In this document: piece by piece, positions 19,945 through 31,161 of the stretch
Layout: each line of letters starts with the position of its first letter
Position numbering within the stretch: position 1 is the first letter of the stretch
Notes under the pieces: generated by a model
The model's database searches: none
Told to the model about the DNA's origin: nothing
What the model saw: only the letters and a program-made list of their open reading frames with translations
Assembly: GCA_963691705.1 (NCBI GenBank)
Contig: OY829538.1
Location: forward strand, 36,104,836-36,168,835
Origin: Viola odorata
Taxonomy: Eukaryota; Streptophyta; Magnoliopsida; Malpighiales; Violaceae
Length of the DNA stretch: 64,000 nucleotides
Reading direction: 5' to 3'
Position numbers and translations under genes: made by a program

Positions 19945-20716
19945 TCAACTCTCCTATTTTTCTCTCAATATCCCTTATGAATTTAGACTCGGCATAAGCT
20001 TTCACAACTCGCTTTTGCTCCTCATCTTTCGCCTTTGACTTAGTAGGCCTTATACTAGGATAAAGAGACCTCTTCTTCCTTTGCTTCTCTATACTGATCG
20101 CCGTTTGTAACATATCCTCTAAGTAGAAGAACTCAGTGTAATGCAGTGGATCAGTTATCTCTCGGTTGAGGCCTTCGAAGAATCTTGCCATCGTCTCTTG
20201 TTTGGTCTCCTTGACTTGTGCTCTCTCCAAAGCGATCTCCATCTCATTAAAGTACTCTTCAACACTCTTATTTCCTTGTGTCAAGGTCTCCAACTTTCGG
20301 AGAAGCTCACGGCTGAAGTTAGTGGGGACAAATTGACACCTCATGACTATTTTCATGAAATCCCAAGTCTGAATCAGTATGTCTCCTACGTTAGTTCGCT
20401 CGAGATTAATGTGTTCCCACCAATGAACCGCATAGCCACTAAATGTAGCTGCTGCTAACTTTACTTTCTTCCTTTCCGAATAATCATGGCAGCAAAAAAT
20501 AGATTGTACATCTCGCTCACAATCTAAGTAAGCATTCAGACTGTACATTGCTTCAAAAGGCGGAAGTCTTACCCTTGACTCACTTTTGTTATATGTCTCG
20601 GCCTTAGCTCTCAAACCAACCAAGATCTTCCTCCTTTCATGCCAATCATACTGGCTTTGCCTCGGATAGGCATCATCCTCATAATCTCGCCTCTCGGACC
20701 ATTGTGTGTAAGACAT
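19922..20716 (-). CDS. gag: Element B Gag
   Basis: A 264-codon intact ORF from ATG 20716 (MSYTQWSERRDY). It shows the retrotransposon gag signature: LAAATFSGYAVHWWEH, the F-x-P-x-N-F-x-R-E-L-type segment (RCQFVPTNFSREL), SVEEYFNEMEIAL and ARFFEGLNREI. The ending is K/E-rich with no zinc knuckle in this frame. Gag would form the particle. Absence of pol in the element makes it a candidate trans-mobilised (LARD-like) element that kept its own gag. Confidence 0.75.
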   Translation of the reverse strand: MSYTQWSERRDYEDDAYPRQSQYDWHERRKILVGLRAKAETYNKSESRVRLPPFEAMYSLNAYLDCERDVQSIFCCHDYSERKKVKLAAATFSGYAVHWWEHINLERTNVGDILIQTWDFMKIVMRCQFVPTNFSRELLRKLETLTQGNKSVEEYFNEMEIALERAQVKETKQETMARFFEGLNREITDPLHYTEFFYLEDMLQTAISIEKQRKKRSLYPSIRPTKSKAKDEEQKRVVKAYAESKFIRDIERKIGELSAEKKEK

Positions 20717-21685
20717 TCTGTAATTCCTGTAAATTCACAACACGAAAAGAAACGTAAAATTGCACTAATCCTAGCACTCCCTCACGTGTTTACTCTCGTG
20801 TTTGAACTCTCTAATGCTCTCACAAAATTCACTCAAATAATCCCTGCAATTGTTCAAGTGTTAGTAAGACTCAAGAGTTCAAGAAAAAGGCTTCCAAGAA
20901 GACTCCCAAAGACAACTAGCACTGAAAAGAATGGTGACACTTGATATTTGAGTAATTGCAAGAACAACCAATCAAACAAATAACAAGTAGAGTAGAAGGC
21001 AATTTCAAGGAATCAAAGAAAGCTCAAATTGACTTGAAAGGACTCAAACAAATTCAATTTCAGTTCTGATTTTAATACCCAATCGCACTTCAATTCGTTT
21101 CCTTGATAAATCTGACTTTTGTGGCGCAAATACTTCTATATATTTTCGTATTTGCAGAATTGAATTCCTCTTCTTCCTTTTTTTTTTTTTAATTTTCTCT
21201 TCTTTTTTTTTTTGATTATGAATACAGTTTAGTATTTTGATCACAACTTTTTACTCTGAACTCCGAATCGATTGATTCTTTTTGATTCGGAAGCCCAACA
21301 AACACAGCTTTCCAATGGATCCTTTTTCACTCAAAACGGACTTCAGTAGCTATATATGAAAATCTAATTTCGACAACTGAAAATTGTGCAGGATTTGGCA
21401 GAAAACACAATTTAGTAAATCGACTATAGCTTTTGACTCCGGTGTCCGAATCACTTAATTCTTTTTGATTCGGAAACCTAACAGGTGCCGCTTTCCAACA
21501 AGATCTTTCTCACCAAAATCAGACTTCAATAGATATGTATTAAAATTACTTTCGACTTGACAGAAAATTGCACATATACGAACCAGGCACAACAAAGAAA
21601 TCGGTTTTGAATAGAGTAGAAGAAAGCACCGATTTCAACAAAGAAAACTTGAAACAATTAAAGATACTTACAATCTTTGAACGCC
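20717..21685. other. Element B leader, AT-rich, no gene seen
   Basis: About 970 bp between the 5' LTR/PBS and gag. It contains poly-T/poly-A runs (21178-21215) and two related segments near 21240-21370 and 21420-21560 sharing GAATCRMTTRATTCTTTTTGATTCGG-like wording, an imperfect direct repeat of about 180 bp period. No ORF supported. Confidence 0.55.
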
Positions 21686-21703
21686 TTAAGCTCCACTACC
21701 AAC
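21686..21703 (-). promoter_or_regulatory. Element B primer binding site (tentative)
   Basis: On - the bases after the 5' LTR read GTTGGTAGTGGAGCTTAAG. This resembles, with about three mismatches, the initiator-methionine tRNA complement TGGTATCAGAGC common in plant elements. Confidence 0.4.
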
Positions 21704-22634
21704 TGATACGATCCTAGTTGCTTAGGATGCGTAGCACCAAATCTGATAGTTGTTCAAAGACGAATTTCAATGCGGAAGAAGATAACTCACTTAGACAACG
21801 TAAGCCTGCTGAACGCTAAGCAACAGCCAACCTAAGTCCGAAGAAGAGAGGATCCTTGTCAAATTTCTAAGCCTATATCCCTTGTGGATATCAACCTAGG
21901 GCAGACGAGAAGTAGGGTGCAATTTCGGGTTTTACTTGTTGACTACTCGAGTATTGCGGATTGGAGAAGGAACAAGGTTCAATCACATGAACAAGGGGCA
22001 GAGATTTGAAGAGAGAAGTCTCAATTTGCGCAGTCTTAACGACTCCTTATAAAGAGTTTACAAGCAAACCCTAATAGGAATAGAAGTAGGAGTTCTAATT
22101 AAGGAAATTAACTTAATTAACTAATTAATCAATTAACCAATTAACTAATTAAAGTAAATATAAATATAATTAAATACATTCCAGCAGCTCATGTCGAGTT
22201 CTCCATCATCGGGCCAAGGTTTGGGCCGAAACTTCAAGTTGTGTGTTGTCTCGCGTATAGACTGCGCACCATAATGTCGACTTCCATAACGTTTAAACCA
22301 CTGGTCCAAATGGGATGAAACTTGTCCCAAATGAAAGATAACATCCTGAAGTTTCTAACACGTATTCAATGGCATGATTTGGACTTGTACAGAATCGGCT
22401 GCGTTATGACGAAGTTGCCAGTTGTGTCTGCGCCTAGAACTGTTGTGTGCGAGATTGTCATCTCGAATCTCCTTGAGATCTACTTGTCCGAATGCTCTGA
22501 AAATTGGACACAATAAACATAACACATAGAGGTTTCTATCAAGCCTTTCGGACCTCTGATCGGACTCCATCTACTCCATCATGTCTTGACACTTTTGTCC
22601 ATGTAGTCGCGTGATACATCTTGGGATCGTATCA
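21704..22634 (-). repeat. Element B 5' LTR (right copy), full length
   Basis: 931 bp, ends TGATACGATCC...GGATCGTATCA. It contains the AT-rich middle (about 22030-22310) missing from the left copy. Confidence 0.88.
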
Positions 22635-22801
22635 CCTGCCCATGCCGAGACATCTCGTCAGCCCCCGATGCACCCGTAGCAGTCAGGCCCCCAATTCCAG
22701 CACTTTTCCATGACCCAGTACAGACGCGTCTTCTCCAAGCGATTCTTTGGGAACTTCAAGCTTTGACGGCTGAAGTTGCCCGACGAAATCTTCCACCCTA
22801 G
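22635..22801 (+). pseudogene. Athila ORF of element D, 3' part
   Basis: Continues the frame broken at 1482. It encodes a short tail ending VQTRLLQAILWELQALTAEV then ARRNLPP and a stop at 22799-22801. The tail is nearly identical to the end of the E protein (TRLLQLILRELQALTAEVAR then RNLPPQ, 31162-31260), which proves that B split one gene. Confidence 0.85.
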
Positions 22802-24502
22802 TGACCCCCCCCCCCCCTCGAACAATATAATTTTTCATGCCCTCGAGGAGGGCTCAAAACATTTTTTACCGCTTTCTTTTATTTTGGTTGTACTGTACTA
22901 TTTTAATTTTGCTTGAACTCCTTTGTGTGCCCTTCCCGCATTGAGGACAATGCATTGCCTACGTGTGGGGAGGGATTTATTCGTGTTTTGTGTGTATGTT
23001 TGCATGTTTAATTTTTCATTTGTTGTATGATTACGTGTTCCTCGGATTTTTCAAAATTTTTGGATTTTAGTTTTAGACTTTGCTAGGAATTTTTGCCACT
23101 GCCTGTTTTAAAACCCTCATCCTTGGCATGCATTTTATGACTTCTGATGCATAGGAGAAATTTTTCATTCAATGCATCTTTGCCTGACCATGCATATCTA
23201 GACCTGTTAGCCCTTATGTCCAGTCATACCCTAGACACCAGTGGTCACAATTTGAACCTGTGAGCATTTGAGCTTCATGCCTTTTATTCTTGTGTGATAG
23301 TGCTTGACTAGGCACTAGCTAGGTTTGCATGATATCCCTGGGTATAGGCACCATTAGACGGGGGAAAGCAGCGAAACGACGAGAAACTTTGCAAATCTTT
23401 ATTTTATTTTCTTCTCTTTTCTTTTCTTTTTTATCTGTTTTCCCTCAATCTCCATTTTCCTTTCCTTTTCATGCCCCCGAATCCCATTCTTCATATGCTT
23501 CCTCTTCTAACCATTTGTCACTTTTCTTTGTCCCTTCCTTGGCAGGTGAGTAACACTCTTCATCACAAAAAGGCAAGGGCTGGATTCCGAAGAAGAAAAG
23601 TGTGGGGAGGGATTTTTATATCAAGGGCACGAAAGAGCATGCACAGAAATCGAATATCGAGGCCTCGACAACAATACAATATTACTTCCTCACCACACCA
23701 AAACTCAAGTATGGGGAAGTAAAGTCAACTTCCAGGACCTCAAATTCAAGCGCTCCAAGTAGTATTTAAAGATTTCCAGCTCCAGCTCCAGTTCCGAAGA
23801 AATTAAATGCTGATGCAAGTTCTGAGCTGAAAAAGAGGAAGAGTAAATGCCTGCCTGCTCTCGGTTTCTTCTAAAAAAAAATTCAAATAAAAGCAGAGCA
23901 GGCATGGCAGAGGGCAACCGTTTTGAGCCCCCGAAGCAAGACAAAGATCTCCCCCACTGAAGAGAGCCGAAGCCATCATCTAGCCCTCGCCATCAGCCCT
24001 CTCCAGCAAGTGTTACTCACCGTCTCGCCTTCTTCCAAGCCAAGGAATTCTACGCCTCCCGTACTCTCTCCTGCTCTTTTCTTTTTCTTTTTCCTTCTTT
24101 CTTTTTTTTCTTTTTGCAAAGTCATCTCGGATCGTTAGATTGCCCTCGCATGTGACCTACAATACTCAGATTGATGTGCAAGCTCTGTCTCGTGTTGTGT
24201 TATTTGCATTTTGAGTGATTAGCCTAAACACAAGTTTTGTTGTGAGTATGAGTACAAACACATATCTAGTGAGGACTGCTGGTGAATAGGCTTGGTCTGG
24301 AAAAGTCTGATTGATAGGGTTGTTATCCTATCAGCCAGATGCACGTGCTTTTCTAGGGCTGGATGTGTTCTGGTTGGGTGTAGTTTGCTAAATGACATGT
24401 CTATTCTGTGTGTTAGGGGTTGAGGATGTATGTTTTTGCATGAGGTGGTTTTTCAATTTTGTTAATGCTCGAGGGCGAGCATTGGGGCAGTGTGGGGATG
24501 TT
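22802..24502 (+). promoter_or_regulatory. Element D 3' untranslated region with polypurine-like tracts
   Basis: Non-coding. A stem-loop GCATTGAGGACAATGC (22938-22953) precedes GTGTGGGGAGGGA (22963-22975). The tract recurs at 23600-23612, as a variant GTATGGGGAAG at 23709, and as GTGTGGGGATG (24490-24500) directly before the 3' LTR. E has four matching copies at the same spacing. Small ORFs here are not conserved in E. Confidence 0.75.
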
Positions 24503-26074
24503 TGATAGAAAGTTTCATGGGCATGATTTTATCTTCTTTTCTAGCCTTTTCGGGGGCTTCATTCTGCTATTTGACCCTTATTTCAATCCTTTTTGCAGAT
24601 CAGACCTGAAAGGAGAAAAATAGCGAAAACAAGTGTTTTTGGAGGAATTCTTGGGATTTTGAGCTTCAAGGCCCAGAAGATCAGAGTGTTTTCAAGCCCT
24701 CGACGCTAACCGGACCAGTGAGCTGTCTCTCGCCCGTGATATCTCTGCATCTATTCTCAATCGAAACTAAAGAGAAGAATCTTTGAAGATCCGCAAGGGA
24801 TTCTATGCGTTTTCAGAAGTTGTCAGGGGCGCCAGAGATTCCAGGATATTCCCCTGAAGGACATGTGTTGTTACGCTCCCATTGCTTCTTCCTCCCCTTA
24901 GTTGTTTTGTCCCTAGCTAGTTTTAGGCTATATAAGCTTAGCTTTAGGGTTTTTGTAAGGATGGCTATCCTAAGACATTAATACATCACTCTTTCTTTTA
25001 CCATAATTTCTAGGGATCTTATTCTCTTGATTTGTGGAGCAGCCGCCAGTTTGTAAAGAAGAACTCCTTCGATTAATTAAATCATCTCTTGGTTTCTTCT
25101 AATCCTCCCCTTTTTATTTACTGTATGCTTATTATCATCTACTGTTCATATTCTATCATGAGTAGCTAAGCACTATCTTCTTAGTAAAGGGTGTTTCAAG
25201 GGTTGTAAGGATCGGTTAAGAGGCCTAATGCATGCTTAATATATTCTCTTGTCATACTCAGTTGTTTATCGTTTTAATCCCATGCTCATTTAGAAATGTT
25301 AAGGGCTTGATCAACTGTTAATATTTCTGTGTGAGTAAGGTCATTCTCTTGGTTATAACTGACGTGAATCCTTGAGTTAGAGTAGACACCTAGTGGAGAC
25401 ATCGTGAGAGGGATTTCGTCTAGAGGTAAATGACTGTTTAGGTTATGTGATGCGAGCTTGACAAACTGAGATGTCACGCCCTAGATCTTTCTTGCCTCCA
25501 CTTCATGGGCGTTTTGAGTAGTGCCTCCCCGCATTCGTGCCGGGGAGGATGGCAAAACGTCAAGGCCACCTCATATGTGGAAACGGGGGGTGGCTTCTAC
25601 CTAAGAAGGTGAGTAGGGGGCCTACGTGGAAACATGGTCCCTATAGCAAGTTTGTGCTTGAGTTTGGAACATTTTTGTGCTAATGACTAACTGACCTGTA
25701 ATGCAACCCGAGAACACCTTTCGCTAGGATCTCTTCCCATCATATTCATCTCTTTTACTGCTTTCATTATTTTCCTGCTCATGAATTATTTTTCACTATC
25801 TTGCCCTTGATTGTGTTTTACTTTCATGCCTTGGAAACTGCTTTAATTATTTGTCTTGTTAGCTCCCTAATCGGCGTTGATTAATTCATTAATCAGCATA
25901 AACCCCTCCCCTCAAGTGTTACTTATTGTATTCTATTGCAATTGTTTCCTGTCATACATCTAGACCAACATATTAATCCTTCAATCTTTGTGGCTCGATC
26001 CTGTCTTGCCCTGTACACATTTATATATGCATTTAGGCATCAGGAAAATATTGAGTATATTTGAGTGACGATCA
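24503..26074 (+). repeat. Element D 3' LTR
   Basis: 1572 bp, TGATAG...GACGATCA, homologous to the E LTRs. TATA box TATATAAG at 24929-24936 matches E (TATATAAG on -, 40492-40499). The right flank begins ACTAGCATCC. Confidence 0.85.
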
Positions 26075-26286
26075 ACTAGCATCCGATATGAGCGTCCCTC
26101 GCCCTATGGCTTGAACTGACAACACCTCTAGCTCTATCTCTATGCCTAGAGGTTGTTGTAACCTCTCTTGATGCTTCGTGATGTCCTTGGCTCGATGTCT
26201 TGGTCTAATTGACCCTAGCTGCATGGTGCGGGCACCTATGGTGTGCGATGGGGTCAAAATTGCATCATCCCCTCCCCCTTCAAAGG
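26075..26286 (-). repeat. Element F: gypsy LTR fragment and polypurine tract
   Basis: 26075-26267 ends GCATCA in + orientation. On - it starts TGATGC right after CCTTTGAAGGGGGAGGGGA (26268-26286), a standard polypurine tract/LTR junction. The LTR is cut off by D's end, so D probably inserted in it. Confidence 0.6.
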
Positions 26287-26640
26287 ATTCGTCCTCGAAT
26301 CCGCAGCCAAACCTGCAACACATAACCTGAAGTTAGAATTAACAAAAGGCACAATGAAAGGACTAGAATTACCCAAGACATCCAACTCGGCAGTGGTGTC
26401 TATGCGCATGGCGATGGGATGGGTAGAGTCATCGCCTTCCTTAGAAACTGTCTCTGTGTGCTGGGTAGGCAACCATCCCCGGTGTAAGCATATCATATCC
26501 CAATCACATGCTTCAAAGCACAAGCGTAACTCTTGTTGGTATCCCCTATTTGTCTACGGGTTGCTCATGCGCCCCGTGCGCTCCTTGGCTTGATCAAGCA
26601 GCAACCTCACTAGCGTTGTCTCCTTGTCACCATCTAAGCT
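26254..26640 (-). pseudogene. Element F polyprotein tail remnant
   Basis: On - the frame ends CVAGLAADSRTNPLKGEGMM just before the polypurine tract, the same tail signature as B (DSRANPFEGRGND). Upstream residues (EACDWDMICLHRGWLPTQHT) are unrecognised. A decayed 3' end only. Confidence 0.5.
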
Positions 26641-27030
26641 TAGAAATTTACTCAAAGATAAAGGGGTTAACGACACCACAAGAATAATTGATTAGGAACT
26701 TGGAAATTAATCCCTAAATTTTTAAATGGAAGTTTTGAGCTGCAAAACTAAATTTTGAAATATTTAATAATTTTTTAATTCTAGAAAAATATGCAGAACA
26801 ATATAAATATAATTTAATCCCTAAATTTACAAAGATGGTGAAGTTTGGTCCCTAAATTTTATACATTTGCATATTAGTTCATGCATTTGGACAAGAATTT
26901 GAAATGTTATGTCTAGCTTTAAAATGAATGATTAATGAAATATGTTTTGATTTTGTTGATAATTTAGAACTACGTATACGTGCGATTGATCTTCCGTAAG
27001 GAAGTACGTATGAAGCTTGCGAGTTCAACT
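26641..27030. other. AT-rich spacer, nothing identified
   Basis: Non-coding, rich in A/T runs. Flanks the solo LTR G. Confidence 0.5.
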
Positions 27031-27035
27031 GCGAT
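27031..27035. repeat. Target-site duplication of solo LTR G (left)
   Basis: GCGAT, repeated exactly at 41624-41628. Confidence 0.85.
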
Positions 27036-27922
27036 TGACCGGCGCCGTCGAAACGGGTCAAAAATAATAATATCCTGAGGCCTAGATGCATAAATTAATT
27101 TGCGTATAGCGGTAACAGGGTCGAACCACAAGGATTAAAAGGTGACAACTTGCCCTAGATGTATAACAAAGACAAGTGCAATCAAACAGTGACACAAAGG
27201 GGGGGGGGGGGAGTTTGTCGGTTAAACCAGTTAACCAAAGTGGTCGAGGGCAAGACAACTAACAAGGACAGAAATAATAAAATTAATAGAAATAACAATC
27301 ATAAACAAAATAAGTAGGTAATTAAATGAGATAAAATCAAATAAGGAGAAATCTTAGCAAGGGATTTTCTTGGGTTGCGTCGAGGCCTAGTCAGTCATCG
27401 GCGCACAAATATTCTATTCCTATATCGTAGACGTTCTATAGAGGCTTAAGCATAGGCCCTCTACTTTCCTTCGTAAGAGAAGCTACTCCCCGTTTTTTCA
27501 CATATGAGGTAGCCTTGACAGTTCGTCGTCCTCCCAGGCACAGGACAGGAAGGCAATACTCAAAGGCCCATTAAGAGGAGGAAAGACACGTCTAGGGAGA
27601 AATACCTCTCTGCTCATCACACTCGCGGCACCGCCCTAATTGGTCGCTTGCCCTAGACAGAACGGACCAAGCTAATGACAATCCGTCGAGTGTCTACTCT
27701 ATTCTAAGGCGTCGCGTTAGTTATAACCAAAGAAATGACAGAGATCTAAGAAGGTAAACTAGAAGGTGATCAAGCTCCTAATAAAACCAACTAGATCTAA
27801 CAATAAAAATGGCAAGCAAACAAATACAATAATAGGAATATATAAAGCACAATTTGGCCTCGTGACTACCCCTTTGCAACCCTTAAAATACCCTTGCTAA
27901 GCGGATGAGTTTAGCTGCTCAT
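27036..27922 (-). repeat. Solo LTR G, left part (Athila-like)
   Basis: Begins TGACCGGCG and shares the order of E's LTR (TCCTGAGGCCTAGATGCA..., GTCGAACCACAAGGAT, a G run, CCGTCCTCCCAGG-like segment) but is clearly diverged. Together with 40917-41623 it makes a 1.59-kb LTR flanked by GCGAT, with no internal region: a recombination product (solo LTR). Confidence 0.8.
27918..27922. repeat. Target-site duplication of element E (left)
   Basis: CTCAT; the right copy at 40917-40921 is TTCAT (4 of 5 match). Confidence 0.7.
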
Positions 27923-29557
27923 TGATCGTCACTCAAATATACTTAAATTTATCCTGATGCCTAAATGCACAAAGTAATGTGTATAAAGCAAGTCAGGGTC
28001 GAACCACAGAGATTGAAGGACCAATTTGCTAGTCAACTAGTATGACAAGGCAATATGCGACAAATCTAACCAAAGTAACAATAACAGGGGGGGGTTTATG
28101 TTGATTAATAAATTAATCAACGCAGAGTAGGGTAGCTAACAAAACAGAATTGGAAAGTACTAATCTAGGGCACGAAAGTAAATCATAATCCAGGGCAAGA
28201 AACGTAAAGTATTATCCAGATCAAGAGATGTAAATAGATCGAATGCGGGAAAAAGTAATGAAAAGGATATTAATCAAATGAGACGAGATCTTAGCGAAAG
28301 GTGCTCCCTTGGGTTGTTTTCTAGGTCGGCCAGTCATTGGTGCAGAGGTTTTCTTGACTCAGGTGCAGATCTGCTATAGGGACCGCGTTTCCACACCGCA
28401 TCCCCTGCTTACCTTCGTAGATAAGAGTCACCCCCCATTTCCACATATGAGGTGACTTTGACGTTCAGCCGTCCTCCGAGCTACCTTCCTTGTCATCAAA
28501 AGGTAGCCTTGACCGTCCGGCCTGTCCCGGCTCGAAGTAGGGAGGCTAAATTCAGAACGCCCATGAAGGAGAGGTAAGACAGATCTAGGGTGCGATAGCT
28601 CAGCTTGTCAGACTCGTATCGCATACCCTAGATAGCTGTTTACCCCTAGGTGAGGCCTCTCGCGCTGCCTCCCCTAGGTGCCTGCTCTAACTCCAGGGCT
28701 TCGCGTCAGTTATAACCCTGGAATATGACGTTACTCATGCAGAAATACTAAGAGATGATCAAGGTCTTAACAGTTCTAGACAAGCATGTAATGAAATCGA
28801 TAAACAGTCATGTGTCACAAGAGAATATATTAAGCATGCATTAGACCTCTTGGCAAAACCGTACAACCCGTGGAACACCCTTCACCAAGAAAGGGGTATT
28901 TAGCTACTCATGCTATGGTATAAACAGTAGGTATATATAATCATACAATGATAAAACAAGGAAAGTAAAAAGGGAGTAGAGTTAACCGATAGATTAATTA
29001 ATAATCAAAGAGGAAAGTTGTTGACAATGGCTGCTCTCGGAAGAGGAGATGATTCCCAGAAAATAAGCACTGAAATTAATGTAAGAAAATATCCTTTGGA
29101 ACCAGCCGTCCTTACAAAACCCTAAAACTATGCTTATATAGCCTAAGCCTAGCTAGGAGACAAAAACAGCTAAGGGGAGAGGAAGGATCAATGAGGGCGT
29201 GACAGCACACGTCCTTGAAAGGGAATATTCTGGGATTCCTGGTATGCCTGGTATCTTCTAGAAGCGCTTGGGATTCCGTGCGGATCTCAGAAGATGCTCT
29301 TTGGAAGAAGGCTCAGAACTGTCGAGGCCTTGGGACAACGCACTGGTCAGGTTCGCGTCGAGGTCTTGACATCGCTCGATCTTCTAGGCCTTGAAACTGG
29401 AAATCCACATAAATGCTCTCAAATTGCTCCTTTTCGGCCTTTTCCTTCCTTTGATGCTAATCTGCAAATAAAACTGAAATGAAGGTCAAATAGTAACATC
29501 TAGCCCCCGAAAGGGCTAGAAAGAAGGGTGAAACCGAGACTATTAAACATGCTATCA
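27923..29557 (-). repeat. Element E 3' LTR (left copy)
   Basis: 1635 bp, TGATCG...GCTATCA in + orientation. TATATAAG on - at 29140-29133. Confidence 0.95.
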
Positions 29558-31161
29558 AACATCCCCACACTGCCCCTATGCTCGCCCTCGAGCATAAACA
29601 AAATTAGAAAACCACCTCATTCGCAAACATACGTAATCAACTCCCAATACACAGAATCGGCCCGACATCCAAAAAGCTACACCCAAGCAAAACAAATCCA
29701 GACCTAGAAAAGCACCTGCATCCAGCTGATAGGATAACGACCCTACCAACCAGACTTTCCCATGCCTAGCCTAATCACCAGCAGTCCTCGTATAGGCACG
29801 TATTTGAACTCATTCTCAGTATAAAACAAGTGTTTAGGCTATCACTCATGAATGCAAATAACACAACATAGGCATGGTTTGCATGTCAATCCGGGTACTG
29901 TAGAACACATGCATGGGCAATCAACAATCGAGAAAACATCGCATCAGCAAATAGAAAGAAAAGGGTCGAAAGAGTTAGAAAGGTGGAAGAGGGAAGAAAA
30001 GAAGGAAATAAAAGAAAGAACCAGGCAAAACCTGGTTGGATCCCTTGGCTGGGAAAAAGAGAAGTGGCGAGGCAGCTTTCATTGAGGGCACGAGATGTTT
30101 CGAGGGCTAGACAGAGGTCTTCTTTCGGGGCCAGGAAAGTCTTCGAATTGAAGCTTCGGAAGCGGATGCGTTTTCTTGGACACTCAGAGCCTTTCTCCTC
30201 TTATTTTGAGATAAAATCATATTTATTATTATTAATTTTTTTTTTAATTTTTTTAATTTTTATAATTTTTTTTAATAGAGTAAAGGAGATGGCCCTTAAT
30301 TTGGCTCCTGCATCGATGGTGACTTCTTTTTCGCTTCCCCACACTTGAAGGTTTCCGGGGCTCGATTTGTATGAATGGCCTAGGGCTCGAAACTCTTGCC
30401 CTAGACTCCTGTTTTTTGGTCTGAAGTCTTTTGCTTTTGCCTTCCTTCCCCACACTTGAACTCGTTTGATCACTTTAGGTGTCTAGCCCTCGACGTTGCC
30501 TTCAACAATTGCTACCTCACCTGCCAAGGAAAAAGATCAAGAAAAGGCGAATGGTTAGGAAAGAGTATGAAAAGAAGGGGAATGTCGGGGGCTCGAGAAG
30601 AAAAGAGAGAGATGGGGGAAGAGAAGAAAAGAGACATTGATGCGAAGCTTTCCGTCGTATTTAAGCTTTCCCATGTCCTAACAGTGACTATACCCGGGGA
30701 TATTATGCAAACCTAGACCGTGCCTAGCTAAGCATTTTCACTCAAAAATAACGGGCATGAAGCTCAAATATGCTCACGGGATCAATTGTGACTACTGGCG
30801 TTGTGGCCTAGATATAGATATAAGGGCTAGCAGGTCTAAAAATGCATGCTCAAGCGTAGGTGCTATGGATGTCATATGCCAAAAATGAGGGTTTGAAAGT
30901 TTTCCTAGCATGGCTAAAAATAAAATCCGAAAAATAAAATCCGGAGATCATGCAATCATGCAACAAACGTAAAAATAAACATGCAAACACACAGGCAAAA
31001 TGCATAAATAACTCCCTCCCCACACTTAGGCAGCGCATTGTCCTCAATGCGGGGAGAGTATAAAAAGGAGTTCAAGAAATAGAAGTTCAGTACAAAGCAA
31101 AAATAGTAAATTGTTCAGCGCCCTTTTCGGGGGCTGGAGAGATAAGATTGTTCGGGAGGGG
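29558..31161 (-). promoter_or_regulatory. Element E 3' untranslated region with four polypurine-like tracts
   Basis: TCCCCACAC (GTGTGGGGA on -) occurs at 31017-31025, 30447-30455, 30336-30344 and 29562-29570; the last abuts the 3' LTR and is the working tract. A stem-loop GCATTGTCCTCAATGC (31035-31050) precedes the first copy. An A/T-rich run sits at 30225-30290. No supported gene. Confidence 0.75.

Larger units (their letters stand above)
1483..22634 (-). mobile_element. Element B: non-autonomous Ty3/gypsy-type LTR element, contains nested element A
   Basis: Two LTRs with perfect terminal inverted ends (TGATACGATCC / GGATCGTATCA) bracket an internal region of about 3.5 kb once A (2192-18209) is removed. 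It runs on the - strand: PBS-like sequence left of 21704, gag at 20716-19922, polypurine tract at 2129-2142. I found no protease, reverse transcriptase, RNase H or integrase motif in the internal part, so it would need proteins in trans. It inserted in the last ORF of D with duplication CCTRC. Confidence 0.85.
1..26074 (+). mobile_element. Element D: Athila-like Ty3/gypsy retrotransposon, 3' portion (interrupted)
   Basis: Only the 3' part is in the window: the ORF downstream of pol (49-1482 and 22635-22801), a 1.7-kb untranslated stretch with polypurine-like tracts, and a 1572-bp 3' LTR (24503-26074). LTR ends TGATAG...CGATCA match those of the complete element E on the other strand, and the ORF is clearly homologous to E's ORF, so D belongs to the same family. 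The segment 1483-22634 is foreign (elements B and A) and splits the ORF. Its gag-pol and 5' LTR must lie left of the window. Family name is by PBS and ORF layout seen in E. Confidence 0.85.

Noticed and set aside
22802..24502. Small ORFs in the D 3' region
   Set aside because: None is matched in the E counterpart; only the purine tracts and stem-loop are shared.
30200..30300. T-rich tract as a poly(A) tail of a retroposed gene
   Set aside because: Mixed A/T low complexity in an untranslated region, with no adjacent coding sequence or target duplication.
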